Source: Owenweeksia sp048267305 (GTDB lineage: Bacteria > Bacteroidota > Bacteroidia > Flavobacteriales > Schleiferiaceae). Taken from it: DNA of 64,000 nt. The translations under genes were made by a program, and so were the position numbers. Numbering within the stretch: position 1 is the first letter of the stretch; each line of letters starts with the position of its first letter. Below are positions 18,354 through 27,369 of this stretch, in pieces. The stretch is taken from contig JBLWXT010000004.1 in NCBI GenBank assembly GCA_048267305.1, positions 1 to 64,000 on the forward strand, in the 5' to 3' direction. The notes beneath the pieces are model-generated. The model saw only the letters and a program-made list of their open reading frames with translations. It was not told the DNA's origin and did not search any database.

Positions 18354-19325
18354 TTAATCCTTGTAGGTGGTGTTGCTGGAGTAGCTGTTTACGTAATCAT
18401 AAACGTTAGTCATTGGGTTAAGTGCCCAAACTACAGTAACAAACCGCACTTTGCGATCATAGTTAAACTCATCCTTTTCAAGTTTAGTAAAGTGGTGGTG
18501 AATTTTAGTGTCATCGGTTCCTATAATATCGCCTTCATGGAAATCTCCTGAAAAAGGCCAGTAAGAACTAACGGGAGTACCGTAAGCATTTTTAGGATTG
18601 CTGTTAGCTACAAAAATGTACTTATGATCAATCGGATTACCTTTCTTAATGTATAATCTGGTAGTATCAATGTTTGGTACATCAAGATCCCAAAAGCTTG
18701 CAGAGTCTGTAGTATTAATTAAATCCTTCATTGGCGGAAATCGAAGATCCAGATTTTGTGCGCCAAATGTTCTGGCTTTAACATCTGCCAGCATATAGGT
18801 TTCTATAAGGATGGCATTAGGTTGTACCAGGGTATCTTCAAAAAACTTCACCTTACAGCTTACCACCCATGAGGAATCATCTCTGGATACCACATGACCA
18901 ACAGAAGCCAAAGGCTTTTTGGCAATGGCAAGCTCAATGTCAGAGGCGATAGTGGGCATAGGCGGAGAATATACAACAGACGGATCTATGGCCATGTAAG
19001 GAAAAGAATGAGGACTAGCAAAAAAAGCCAAAATGGAGTCACTCATGGAGTTGTAGAGCAATGAGCTATTGTCAGTAAATGAAATGTGATTAAGCCTATC
19101 CTGATACTCACCTTCCAATACATCCCTGATCAGAGCCGAGTTTACCGCAACCTGCGTATTGCCATTCATAGTGGGCTTTAACTGATAACCTGTAAAAAGC
19201 AATGCATTTTGCTTGGGCAATAAGTTAATGCTTGCTGTAGAAAGTGGATCAGTAGTCACTTTTGGGTCGTCCTTACAAGAACTTACAAAGGCTAGAAAAA
19301 GGGATGCTATTAATAGCTTCTTCAT
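18354..19325 (-). CDS. Hypothetical lipoprotein, 323 aa
   Basis: The frame opens 8 codons earlier, but the ATG at 19325 gives a standard lipoprotein signal MKKLLIASLFLAFVSSC. The mature part has SVGHVVSRDDSSWVVSCKVKF and IETYMLADVKA segments, resembling the Omp28-like Bacteroidota surface lipoproteins in layout. The family is not confidently assigned. No T9SS tail. It lies between a terminator and a 150-base non-coding gap. Confidence 0.7.
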   Translation of the reverse strand: MKKLLIASLFLAFVSSCKDDPKVTTDPLSTASINLLPKQNALLFTGYQLKPTMNGNTQVAVNSALIRDVLEGEYQDRLNHISFTDNSSLLYNSMSDSILAFFASPHSFPYMAIDPSVVYSPPMPTIASDIELAIAKKPLASVGHVVSRDDSSWVVSCKVKFFEDTLVQPNAILIETYMLADVKARTFGAQNLDLRFPPMKDLINTTDSASFWDLDVPNIDTTRLYIKKGNPIDHKYIFVANSNPKNAYGTPVSSYWPFSGDFHEGDIIGTDDTKIHHHFTKLEKDEFNYDRKVRFVTVVWALNPMTNVYDYVNSYSSNTTYKD

Positions 19326-19497
19326 TATATATTTTTTTGATAGTGGCAAAAATACTTAAAAATCAACGTGAGCAAAGGGGGATGTATTATCCGAATGTGC
19401 CCGTTCGCAATGGGTTGTTGTAAATTAACCTCTACAGAACCATGTGAATAGTCGATTTTTTTTGAGGAATGGTTGGGTGAGTGGCCAATAATATTTT

Positions 19498-20544
19498 TCA
19501 GTCATAGCTGATTAAATCAATATATACAGGTAAATGATCGCTAAAGCCGCCATGATATGTCATACCTATAAATGATCTGAATGGTTTTTGTCCGGGATAT
19601 TTCTCATCCTTCTCCAGCAGAAATTCATGATTGCTTATTTCAGCCTTTAAATTGTACACATCAAGATTTTGGTTATCAAGCAGGCTGTTACTTACTATTA
19701 TTTGATCGAGGTAACTCCAGGCGCCACGGTATCTGTGGCTACCGTAATTTTCGGGAAGTGCTGCCATTAAATTGATCAAGTTGGGGGAGGTGTCCTTGGT
19801 TTTAACCAGGTAATCCTTTAAACTGATGTTGTTCCATTCATCATTAAAGTCACCGGCAATAATAATATTGGCATCATGGTTTAGCTGAAAAATGGAGTCT
19901 ACTGTTGCCCTGACGGTTTGTGCCGCCAAAATGCGTTTGGGCTCCGATTGAGCCTGCCCGCCATAGCGGCTGGGCCAATGGCAGTACATTATGTGAATAG
20001 TGTCATTTTGCTTTGTTCTCAGTTTGGAATACAGAATGTCTCGTGTGGCAAATCCTGGATCTTCAGGCATTAGCAAGGGGATTGGCCTGGAGTAAATCAA
20101 TTCTAACTTGTCCTTGCGATAAATCATGGCTACATCAATTCCTCTTCGATCCGGAGATTCGAAGTGGACAAGCCCATAGTTGAATTTTCGTAAAATCTCT
20201 GTTTGGATTAAATCCTCCACCACTTTTCTGTTTTCTACTTCTGCCAGTCCTACCACTTCCGGAGCCTCCCATTCACCAATACTCAAAATGGCCTTGGCCA
20301 TTCTATGGGATTTTTCCCTATACCGATATTCGTTCCAGTTTCGCATGCCTTCTGGTGTAAATTCATCGTCATTTTTGGTGGAGTCGTTGGCAGGGTCAAA
20401 AAGGTTTTCCACATTGTAGAAAGCCACGCGAATAGAGTGGTTGGAAACACTTTGCGAGAGTATAGGGCAGGCGTAAATAAAAAGGAGAAAACCAAGACCT
20501 GCTTTAAAGAGGAAACATCTTATTGATATATTTTCCAATTTCAT
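19498..20544 (-). CDS. Secreted endonuclease/exonuclease/phosphatase-fold protein, 348 aa
   Basis: Signal peptide of about 30 residues (FLLFIYACPILSQS). The EEP fold is marked by RVAFYNVENLFDP at the first strand, VVGLAEVENRKV (metal-binding Glu), IIAGDFNDEWNN (catalytic Asp/Asn) and GFSDHLPVYIDL (catalytic His) at the end. Such proteins cleave DNA, RNA or phosphoesters; the exported Bacteroidota members are often annotated as nucleases. The ATG at 20544 lies inside cheB, giving a 41-base overlap; no later start preserves the signal peptide. Confidence 0.82.
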   Translation of the reverse strand: MKLENISIRCFLFKAGLGFLLFIYACPILSQSVSNHSIRVAFYNVENLFDPANDSTKNDDEFTPEGMRNWNEYRYREKSHRMAKAILSIGEWEAPEVVGLAEVENRKVVEDLIQTEILRKFNYGLVHFESPDRRGIDVAMIYRKDKLELIYSRPIPLLMPEDPGFATRDILYSKLRTKQNDTIHIMYCHWPSRYGGQAQSEPKRILAAQTVRATVDSIFQLNHDANIIIAGDFNDEWNNISLKDYLVKTKDTSPNLINLMAALPENYGSHRYRGAWSYLDQIIVSNSLLDNQNLDVYNLKAEISNHEFLLEKDEKYPGQKPFRSFIGMTYHGGFSDHLPVYIDLISYD

Positions 20545-21076
20545 GAAGTTTTAATTGTCTTGAATCAGGTGTTAATAGTAATGCGCTATGAGGCATTACG
20601 TTTACATGTGCCTCATTTATATCCTGTACAATTGTTTCGCCACCGTTTTTGTAAATAAAATTGAGGCCATTGGTGCCATCGCGGTTGGCTCCCGTCAGCA
20701 CAATGCCCATGGCCTTGTCTTTATACACTTCGCCTATGCTAAAAAAGGTAACGTCAAGTGAAGGACGGCTAAAGTTTACCGGCTCGCTAACACTTAGCGA
20801 AATAGAATGATCTCTTTCTACCAGGAGGTGATAGTTGCTGGGGGTGAGATAAATGGTGTTGGAAAGAATGGGCTCCTTATCCTCGGCTTCCTTTATCTTT
20901 ATTTTTGTGGAGTATTGCAAAACCTCGTCAAGCCTGCTTTCCACATTTTTTAGGCGGTGAATAACCACAATAATGGCTACGTCTAGTGGTGGAGTAAGCA
21001 TCTTAAAGATTTCCTTTAGTGCCAGTATTCCGCCAGCGCTACAACCTATAACTACTATGTTGTCAGACTTTTTGAT
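20504..21076 (-). CDS. cheB: CheB-type protein-glutamate methylesterase domain protein, about 190 aa, non-ATG start
   Basis: Removes methyl esters placed by CheR. There is no receiver domain. The catalytic triad is readable only if translation begins upstream of the first ATG (21001): counted from an ATC at 21076, it is S13 in VVIGCSAGG, H40 and D133 in GANRDGTNG. The S-to-H and S-to-D spacings (27 and 120) match Salmonella CheB (26 and 122). The frame is open back to 21094, but between there and 21001 no ATG, GTG or TTG occurs in frame; ATC (21076) or ATA (21058) would be required, or a base was misread. The start given is a best guess. The frame overlaps the cheR stop. Confidence 0.75.
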   Translation of the reverse strand: MKKSDNIVVIGCSAGGILALKEIFKMLTPPLDVAIIVVIHRLKNVESRLDEVLQYSTKIKIKEAEDKEPILSNTIYLTPSNYHLLVERDHSISLSVSEPVNFSRPSLDVTFFSIGEVYKDKAMGIVLTGANRDGTNGLNFIYKNGGETIVQDINEAHVNVMPHSALLLTPDSRQLKLHEIGKYINKMFPL

Positions 21077-21908
21077 AAATCTTTGATTCTGGAATTAATT
21101 CTTTAAACTGTAATCGGTCATTATAAAAAATCACGGATTCCTTGGAGCCGAGAGCTAAAAAGCTTCGTGGATTCAAAGATCTGTTGAAGGTAGAAATAAC
21201 CTTGTGCTGTAAATTGGCATTGAAGTAAATCAATACATTTCGGCAAATTATCAAATCAAATCCCGAATAGCCTTCTCCATTAACAAGATTGTGTTTTTCA
21301 AATTTTATGTTTTTGTATAAATCATCCGAAAATGTTCCATACTCACCATTCCTAGAATAGTATTCTGCCAGGGTCGAATTTCCGCCAGAGTCTTTATATG
21401 CTTTTGAAAATCCCTCCAAATGCCTCAGTTTATATGTTTTCTTTGCAGCAACGTCTAAAACCGAATTGGAAAGATCTGTACCCAAAATTTGAGTTTTGTT
21501 TAGCAACCCATTTTCGTGCAGTATAATGGCAATGGATAAAACTTCTTCACCTGTACTGCATCCTGCAGACCAGATTTTTACCTTTTCCTTTTGCTTCAAT
21601 ACCGGAAAAACGCTTTTTACCAAAGTGTTATAAAAGAAAGGATCCCTGAACATTTCGGTTACGTTTACCGTAAACTTTTCGATAAACTGAGCCAAGGCTT
21701 TTTCTTCTTCGCGCAGATACTCTATATAGGCCGTAACACTATTAATGTGTAGTTCCGAAAGAATCTTTGCAATTCTTCGCCTTACTGAAGCCTCAGAATA
21801 GTCTCTAAAGTCTAGTCCCTTTTCCTTCAGTAAAAAATTTAATAATAGATCTTTATCCTCCAGGCTGATATAATTTTTTTCAACGTTATAGAAATGATTT
21901 TCAATCAT
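21063..21908 (-). CDS. cheR: CheR-type protein-glutamate methyltransferase, 281 aa
   Basis: SAM-dependent O-methylation of glutamates, classically on chemoreceptors. Residues 15-75 form the CheR N-terminal helical domain. Next come VNVTEMFRDP (81-90), the SAM-binding loop WSAGCSTGEE (to 122) and FDLIICRNVLIYF, all canonical. It is directly followed by the cheB frame. No receptor, CheA or CheY lies nearby. In Bacteroidota, orphan CheR/CheB pairs often belong to signalling systems unrelated to flagella; that role is inferred here. Confidence 0.88.
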   Translation of the reverse strand: MIENHFYNVEKNYISLEDKDLLLNFLLKEKGLDFRDYSEASVRRRIAKILSELHINSVTAYIEYLREEEKALAQFIEKFTVNVTEMFRDPFFYNTLVKSVFPVLKQKEKVKIWSAGCSTGEEVLSIAIILHENGLLNKTQILGTDLSNSVLDVAAKKTYKLRHLEGFSKAYKDSGGNSTLAEYYSRNGEYGTFSDDLYKNIKFEKHNLVNGEGYSGFDLIICRNVLIYFNANLQHKVISTFNRSLNPRSFLALGSKESVIFYNDRLQFKELIPESKIYQKV

Positions 21909-21966
21909 ACTTTTGAAACTTGCTCAAGTTACTTAGAATTAGGGATTAAGATTAAAGTTATGGTAA

Positions 21967-22788
21967 ATGAAGGTTAAGATATTGATCCTGATGTTTTTAG
22001 GTTTGTTTTCTGGCGCTTACGCGCAAAGTCCGGTAGATTCAGGAAGGGTGCAAATATCACGTGAAATCGGTTATGATCTTATAAAAAGCAGCCTAAAAAT
22101 TTCAGGTAGGGTGGTGGCCAGCCCTCTGAAGTTTAAATTGGAGGATTGGGCTTATGCCGGTGCCGCAGTGGGGGTAATTGCTCTTTCATTCACTCAGGAT
22201 GATTTTTTCCAAAATAAAGTGAGAGGCAGGCAGGGCAGTAGCTTAAGCGGATTGGCCACTTATGTTGGAGAACCATTTGGTAATCCGATCTGGACGGCCA
22301 GTAGTTCACTGGGCTTATATCTCTTGGGAAAGGGATTTGAAAAAGAAAGGCTCGCTGAGCCGGCTCTGCTTGCGTTTCAGTCTGTTGCCATTTCCGGAGC
22401 TTCAGCGATGTTTTTCAAATTGCTTTTGCATCGTCAACGTCCTCGTGAGGGAAACTCCACCGACCCCGGGGTTTGGTTAGGGCCCTCGTTCAGCTTGGAT
22501 AATCTATCGTTTCCTTCCGGGCACACGGCCACAGCCTTTGCTCTTGCCAGTTCGCTATCTACTTATTACAAGGATAGGAGAGAAGTTGGGATTATTCTGT
22601 ATTCTCTGGCTGGTATTACTGCCTGGTCCCGAATCCATGATAATGAGCATTGGTTTTCTGATGTTGTTGCCGGAGCATTACTCGGCTACTTTGTAGGACA
22701 TACCATTGCAAGCCCCGACTTATATAGTTGGAGTGTTGCTCCAAATGCCGCGGGTGGAATGAGCCTGGGCTTCAGCTACTCATTTTGA
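21967..22788 (+). CDS. PAP2-family phosphatase, exported, 273 aa
   Basis: Signal peptide MKVKILILMFLGLFSGAYAQS. The three PAP2 motifs are present in order: KLLLHRQRPREG, SFPSGHTATAF and SRIHDNEHWFSDVVAG, so the acid-phosphatase/lipid-phosphatase active site is complete. Candidate substrates are lipid pyrophosphates or phosphatidic acid. Several glycine/alanine-rich hydrophobic segments suggest an envelope location, and the C-terminus ends in an aromatic strand (SLGFSYSF) as in outer-membrane proteins. Its 3' end overlaps the convergent next gene by 13 bases. Confidence 0.85.
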   Translation: MKVKILILMFLGLFSGAYAQSPVDSGRVQISREIGYDLIKSSLKISGRVVASPLKFKLEDWAYAGAAVGVIALSFTQDDFFQNKVRGRQGSSLSGLATYVGEPFGNPIWTASSSLGLYLLGKGFEKERLAEPALLAFQSVAISGASAMFFKLLLHRQRPREGNSTDPGVWLGPSFSLDNLSFPSGHTATAFALASSLSTYYKDRREVGIILYSLAGITAWSRIHDNEHWFSDVVAGALLGYFVGHTIASPDLYSWSVAPNAAGGMSLGFSYSF

Positions 22789-23945
22789 AGGGGATACAGC
22801 TTCTTTAGTTTGAAGGCATGTGGTGTGTTGCCGAGGATTACATTCAGCACATATCCACCGGCTTTGAGATTGCTGCCGTCAATAATGAATTCGGTTTTGT
22901 GGCCTTCCATAATTTGGTTTCCCGCTGTAACCCGACTTCCATTTGTGGCAAATAACTCCCACAACACTTTACCTTCATAGGGCTCAGAAAAGTGTATCAC
23001 TATACTATCTGTAAATTCTTCTTCGGAAACAGATAGTTTGGGAAATTCTGTTGTATCGGTATTGGCTGCTTCTGCCTTTCTCGCTTTTCCGGGTAGTTTG
23101 CCTATAAATACATCTCCACCGCCATGGCGATTGCGCTCATCGGTAATCATGAATTTCTGATTGTCCAAAAATGTAATTCCTTCCTTTTGAGTTAGGTCTT
23201 TAAATTGGTAGACAGTTCTCTCACCCTGAAAAAACCTTGAGCCCTCAAAGTTTTGAAAGGTCCACATTTTGTCATATCCCAACAGGGTAAGCGTACTTTT
23301 ATCAGGACTCAAAGCGGCAGCACTTATCCACCAATAGTCTTTCTTCCCCTTCGTTCCTGTTTTAAAGCTGTCTTGTTTGGTTAGGTTGTAGCGGCCAGCC
23401 TTTGCCGGCATCCCATATTGGTAGGTATAACCTGTAAAAGGCTTTGTTCTGTTTTTGGTAAAGATGAAAATGGAGTCATTAAAAACAACCAGAGCCTCGA
23501 GGTCATAAATCTTCTTTTCATCGCCTGGTCCAAAATCACGCTGATCTGCATAGCGAAAGTGAATTTCACTGTGATAAGTTACTGAGTCTGTTGCGGTGAT
23601 GCTGTATTTATAAATGACTAGATCCTTGCGCTTGTTTTTGTTATTTCCAAAATCACCGATGTATAAATAGCCATCTGCATAGCTAATGTCTTCCCAATCA
23701 ACATTTGATATTTCTGCCAGGCACACATTTTTTGTGATGTTGCCCTGCTCATCTGTAAAGAAAAGCGCGGGCCGGTTTCCGCTATCATTAATCATGGCTA
23801 TATGCCCACTTGGCACCACTGTTATTCCACTGCATTCCTCAAGATCATCAATCATGCTACCCACTTTTTGGAGGGGCATTTTTTGGGCAGTTGCCATTTG
23901 AAATAAAGTGAGGAAGGCCACTGTGGAAATAAAATTGATATTCAT
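22776..23945 (-). CDS. Secreted beta-propeller-like protein with degenerate sorting-type tail, 389 aa
   Basis: Signal peptide (about 1-20, ending MATAQ). Residues 25-285 have repeated strand blocks (GHIAMINDSGNRPALFF, DGYLYIGDFGNNKNKRKD, DLEALVVFNDSIFIFTKNRT, GITFLDNQKFMITDERN), which resemble an SdiA-regulated/esterase-like propeller. The last 75 residues (VLWELFATNGSRV, LKAGGYVLNVILG) look like a diverged T9SS type A domain. No catalytic motif was identified. It starts 3 bases after the queA stop, so it is probably co-transcribed. Confidence 0.7.
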   Translation of the reverse strand: MNINFISTVAFLTLFQMATAQKMPLQKVGSMIDDLEECSGITVVPSGHIAMINDSGNRPALFFTDEQGNITKNVCLAEISNVDWEDISYADGYLYIGDFGNNKNKRKDLVIYKYSITATDSVTYHSEIHFRYADQRDFGPGDEKKIYDLEALVVFNDSIFIFTKNRTKPFTGYTYQYGMPAKAGRYNLTKQDSFKTGTKGKKDYWWISAAALSPDKSTLTLLGYDKMWTFQNFEGSRFFQGERTVYQFKDLTQKEGITFLDNQKFMITDERNRHGGGDVFIGKLPGKARKAEAANTDTTEFPKLSVSEEEFTDSIVIHFSEPYEGKVLWELFATNGSRVTAGNQIMEGHKTEFIIDGSNLKAGGYVLNVILGNTPHAFKLKKLYPLQNE

Positions 23946-23948
23946 ATG

Positions 23949-25181
23949 TTATTTATTGAAGGAGTCATTTTCATCGTGTAAAATAAGGCAACCATCACCG
24001 TAGCTTAAAAAGCGGTAATTATTTTCAAGAGCATGCTGGTATATCGTTTTCCATTCTTTATCAATAAAGGATGCCACCAATAATAAAAGAGTGCTTTTGG
24101 GTTGATGAAAGTTGGTGAGTATGCCCTTGCAAATGCGGTGCTTATAGCCAGGAGCAATAATCAGTTGAGTTTTGGCCGTTAAAATTTCCACGCCTTTGTT
24201 AGACATTTCTATGGCAATAGCCTGCAGAGCATCCTTTACATCGGGCAGGTGCCCATCCTGATATGGCTCCCACTGAGTAACATGATAGGATTCGAGAGGC
24301 GTATCTTGCTTTAAAAGCTTTGTTCCCAGCCAATACAGGCTTTCTAAAGCTCTTAAGGATGTTGTGCCAACCGGAATAAAGGGTTTCCCCAGATTGTCTA
24401 AAAGAGCGTCCAATAGAGTTCTTTCAATAAAAAACTCCTCAGCATGCATTTCGTGGTCAGACATGGTTTCTGAGCTCACGGGCTTAAAAGTTCCGGCACC
24501 CACATGCAGTGTTATAAACTCTTCCTGTATTCCTTTTTCAGCAAGCCTTTGCAATAAATCCTCTGTAAAATGAAGGCCAGCGGTAGGTGCTGCAACAGAG
24601 CCATCTGTTTTGGCAAACAAGGTTTGGTAGGTGGCTTTGTCGCCCTCTTCGGCCTTGCGATTAAGATAGGGAGGGAGAGGCGTTTTGCCGGCTTCTTCGA
24701 GTATATCTGCAAAATGTTGTTTGCCTGTCCAGCTAAATTGAATGATAAAGGAATCATTTTCCCTGCTGATTTTTTCGGCAGATATGATCTCTCCCCCCGA
24801 GGTTTTTAAATGTAAGGGGCCACTTTTCCATTTTCTGGCACCTCCTACCAGGCACTTGTATTCTATGGGCGATGAACTTTGCATGGCCTGCTGAATATCC
24901 CGTTTATTATGAGGCTCCAGACAAAATATCTCAATTGTGGTGAGCTCGTTTTTGGGAAACTTAAGCCGTGCCTGCACGACTTTCGTTTGATTAAACAAAA
25001 GCAAGGCATCCTTTGGAAGGAATCTATCAAGCTTATTGTACTCGCTATCGATAATTTTCCCACTCTGGTAAATTAATAATTTTGAGGAATCCCGCGGAGA
25101 GACGGGGTACCTGGCTATTTTTTCATCAGGTAAATCATAGGAATAATCCTCAATCCTGATATTTTTTACGTCTTGTTCCAA
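23949..25181 (-). CDS. queA: S-adenosylmethionine:tRNA ribosyltransferase-isomerase, 410 aa
   Basis: Transfers the ribosyl part of SAM to preQ1 in tRNA to form epoxyqueuosine. Full-length family features are present: YDLPDEKIARYPVSPRD near the start, LLLFNQTKVVQARL, the VAAPTAGLHFTEDLL block, HVGAGTFKPV and NFHQPKSTLLLLVASF. The frame is open 50 codons further, to 25331, but that would run through the divergent gene. I chose TTG at 25181 because it precedes the conserved N-terminus and lies 23 bases downstream of a TACTTTTG promoter element on the same strand. Confidence 0.92.
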   Translation of the reverse strand: MEQDVKNIRIEDYSYDLPDEKIARYPVSPRDSSKLLIYQSGKIIDSEYNKLDRFLPKDALLLFNQTKVVQARLKFPKNELTTIEIFCLEPHNKRDIQQAMQSSSPIEYKCLVGGARKWKSGPLHLKTSGGEIISAEKISRENDSFIIQFSWTGKQHFADILEEAGKTPLPPYLNRKAEEGDKATYQTLFAKTDGSVAAPTAGLHFTEDLLQRLAEKGIQEEFITLHVGAGTFKPVSSETMSDHEMHAEEFFIERTLLDALLDNLGKPFIPVGTTSLRALESLYWLGTKLLKQDTPLESYHVTQWEPYQDGHLPDVKDALQAIAIEMSNKGVEILTAKTQLIIAPGYKHRICKGILTNFHQPKSTLLLLVASFIDKEWKTIYQHALENNYRFLSYGDGCLILHDENDSFNK

Positions 25182-25203
25182 AAAGGCATTTACTTTGAGC
25201 CCG

Positions 25204-25211
25204 CAAAAGTA
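25204..25211 (-). promoter_or_regulatory. -7 promoter element for queA
   Basis: Minus-strand TACTTTTG followed by CGGG, an exact TAnnTTTG match. It supports the TTG start of queA at 25181. The element overlaps the A of the ATG of the divergent glycosyltransferase gene at 25211. Confidence 0.5.
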
Positions 25212-26320
25212 TGAAGAAGGCCGTAGTAACTGTAACGAATGACTTAGTAACTGACCAAAGGGTAATGCGCACCATTGGTGTGTTGCGCGATCTGGGTTTT
25301 GAACCCACTTTTGTGGGAAGACAGTTGCCACAAAGCTTGCCTTTTGAAAAGCCGTATCCCAGCCATAGGTTTAGGCTGTGGTTCAACAAGGGCTTTTTGT
25401 TTTACGCCAATTATAACCTTCGCCTTTTCTTTTTTCTCCTTTTCAGGAGATATGATCTTTACCTTAGTAATGATCTCGATTCCCTTTTACCAAACTTTTT
25501 GATTTCCAAACTTAAGCGAAAACCTCTGGTGTATGACTCCCATGAGTATTTTACCGGTGTTCCGGAAATTCAGCACAGGCCTGTGGTAAAAGCTGTTTGG
25601 ACAAGACTGGAGAAATGGATTTTTCCAAAATTGAAGGATGTAATTACGGTAAACGATAGCATCGCGGAGCTCTATAGGCAGGAGTATGGCAAGGATGTAA
25701 AAGTGGTGCGAAATATCTCAGATTCCAGCCTTCCCGAAAAGGTAAAGACCAGAGAGGATCTGGGATTGCCAAAGGATGCCTTTATCCTTATAAACCAGGG
25801 AGCAGGTATAAATGTAGACAGGGGAATGGAAGAGGCTTTGGAAACCTTAAAGTTATTGCCTCCCAGAGTGGTGCTGCTTATTGTTGGAAACGGAGATGCT
25901 TTACCCGGGCTCAAAAAAATGGCAGAGGAGCTCATGCTTTCCGGCAGGGTGATTTTTAAGCCAAAACAACCTTACCTGGAAATGTTGCAGTACACATTAA
26001 ATTCGGATTGCGGACTTTCACTGGATAAACCACTAAGTCCCAACTACAGGTTTAGCTTACCCAACAAAGTGTTCGATTACATAAAGTGTGGATTACCCCT
26101 GGTGGTATCGGATGTGGTGGAAGTGCAAAAGGTGGTGCGTAAATATCAGTTGGGAGAAGTGATCAGTGATCATCAGCCGCAAAATATTGCAAGCGCCATA
26201 AGGGTGGTTATGGAGAAGGGCAAAACTTTTTATAGTACCAACCTTCTGAAGGCCGCTGCCGAAAATAACTGGGAGAGGGAGCAGGAGGTATGGAAACAGG
26301 TTTTCTCAAAATATCTGTAA
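25211..26320 (+). CDS. GT4-type glycosyltransferase, 369 aa
   Basis: Two-Rossmann (GT-B) glycosyltransferase. The acceptor lobe starts VTVTNDLVTDQRVMR, and the donor lobe has INQGAGINVDRGMEEAL and IVGNGDALPGL. The retaining-enzyme region near 285-310 reads GLSLDKPLSPNYRFSLPNKVFDYI, with a conserved PNKVFDYI helix that contacts the sugar nucleotide. It is predicted to be cytoplasmic and to act on envelope polysaccharide or lipid-linked sugars; substrate unknown. It is convergent with the next gene, 2 bases apart. Confidence 0.85.
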   Translation: MKKAVVTVTNDLVTDQRVMRTIGVLRDLGFEPTFVGRQLPQSLPFEKPYPSHRFRLWFNKGFLFYANYNLRLFFFLLFRRYDLYLSNDLDSLLPNFLISKLKRKPLVYDSHEYFTGVPEIQHRPVVKAVWTRLEKWIFPKLKDVITVNDSIAELYRQEYGKDVKVVRNISDSSLPEKVKTREDLGLPKDAFILINQGAGINVDRGMEEALETLKLLPPRVVLLIVGNGDALPGLKKMAEELMLSGRVIFKPKQPYLEMLQYTLNSDCGLSLDKPLSPNYRFSLPNKVFDYIKCGLPLVVSDVVEVQKVVRKYQLGEVISDHQPQNIASAIRVVMEKGKTFYSTNLLKAAAENNWEREQEVWKQVFSKYL

Positions 26321-26322
26321 GC

Positions 26323-27249
26323 TTACAAGTGAGGAACTTCCTTAAAGTTTTTTTGGAGGCTGTAGTTTATCAAATACCCTAGCTTATAAAAGTTGAAAAT
26401 CACTAGTGAGGGATTGTTTGCATATAGCAGCGATTGCTCAAGAGGGGTGCAGGTAATTCTATATATGGCGGCCACCAATGGAGTTAATCTCAATTTCTTA
26501 AGCTTCTCAAAAACACGTAATATTTTTACTGACTTAATGAAGTCTTTATCCTTTCGGAGATATAGGGAGTAAAGGTTTTTAAGCGCCAGTTGACTTTTTT
26601 CCAAAAACTCCTGATTGTTTTCGAGTTTGGAGTGTATCACCGGGTTATCAATGTGCTTAACAGGTACATTGTGTTTTCGGAGGGTGTAGCCAAACATTGT
26701 ATCCTCGTGCCCATATTCCCTTAGTTGTTCATCAAAGGGCCTTCTCATAAAGATAGACCTGGGAACTATGAAATTATTGCTGTGAAAGGCATCATGGGGG
26801 GCCAGTGTGCGTTGTTCTGCATTTTTGCTTTCAGCCTCGCGGCCATAAGTCCAGTGTAATGAGTAATCTTCCGCTGGCACCGTTTTAGGATAAATACGAC
26901 CTCCACATAAAACTTCAGTGGGATTTAGATTTTGAAGATAAGTTTTGAGGAAATTGGCATTTTCAATCAAGCTGTCATCATCCAAAAACAGCAAAAACTC
27001 TCCGGAAGCGGCTTGTCCAAGTTTGTTTCTAATGGCTGAACGCCCTACATTGTCGTTGAAATCAACGTAAATAAGGTTCTTGACTTTTCTTAGCCAGAAG
27101 TTGTGCTTTTTTACCCGTTCTACCGAGCCGTCTTCAAATACAAGTATTTCCACCTTCTCATTCAGATTATCGCGTTGAGCAATTAAATCCGTGAGTAAAG
27201 TGGTAACATTTTGATTAAATACAGGTATGCAGATACTGAGTTTCGGCAA
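26323..27249 (-). CDS. GT2-family glycosyltransferase, 308 aa
   Basis: GT-A fold: LSICIPVFNQNVTTLLTDL at the N-terminus, nucleotide-binding VEILVFEDGS and NVGRSAIRN, and the metal-binding triad FLLFLDDDS at about 89-97. REYGHEDTMFGY near residue 200 is the usual acceptor-side acidic motif. The C-terminal 80 residues are helical. It lies next to, but on the opposite strand from, a GT4 enzyme. Substrate unknown. Confidence 0.85.
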   Translation of the reverse strand: MPKLSICIPVFNQNVTTLLTDLIAQRDNLNEKVEILVFEDGSVERVKKHNFWLRKVKNLIYVDFNDNVGRSAIRNKLGQAASGEFLLFLDDDSLIENANFLKTYLQNLNPTEVLCGGRIYPKTVPAEDYSLHWTYGREAESKNAEQRTLAPHDAFHSNNFIVPRSIFMRRPFDEQLREYGHEDTMFGYTLRKHNVPVKHIDNPVIHSKLENNQEFLEKSQLALKNLYSLYLRKDKDFIKSVKILRVFEKLKKLRLTPLVAAIYRITCTPLEQSLLYANNPSLVIFNFYKLGYLINYSLQKNFKEVPHL

Positions 27250-27369
27250 TCTGAAAATCTTTAGGTGTTGAGTAATTTTGGGGCTAGAGCTGATTGAAAG
27301 TTAACACTTATCCAGCGAAAGAGTTTCTTAAAAACAGATTTAATGATAAAAATGTGTAAGGTCACCCTC

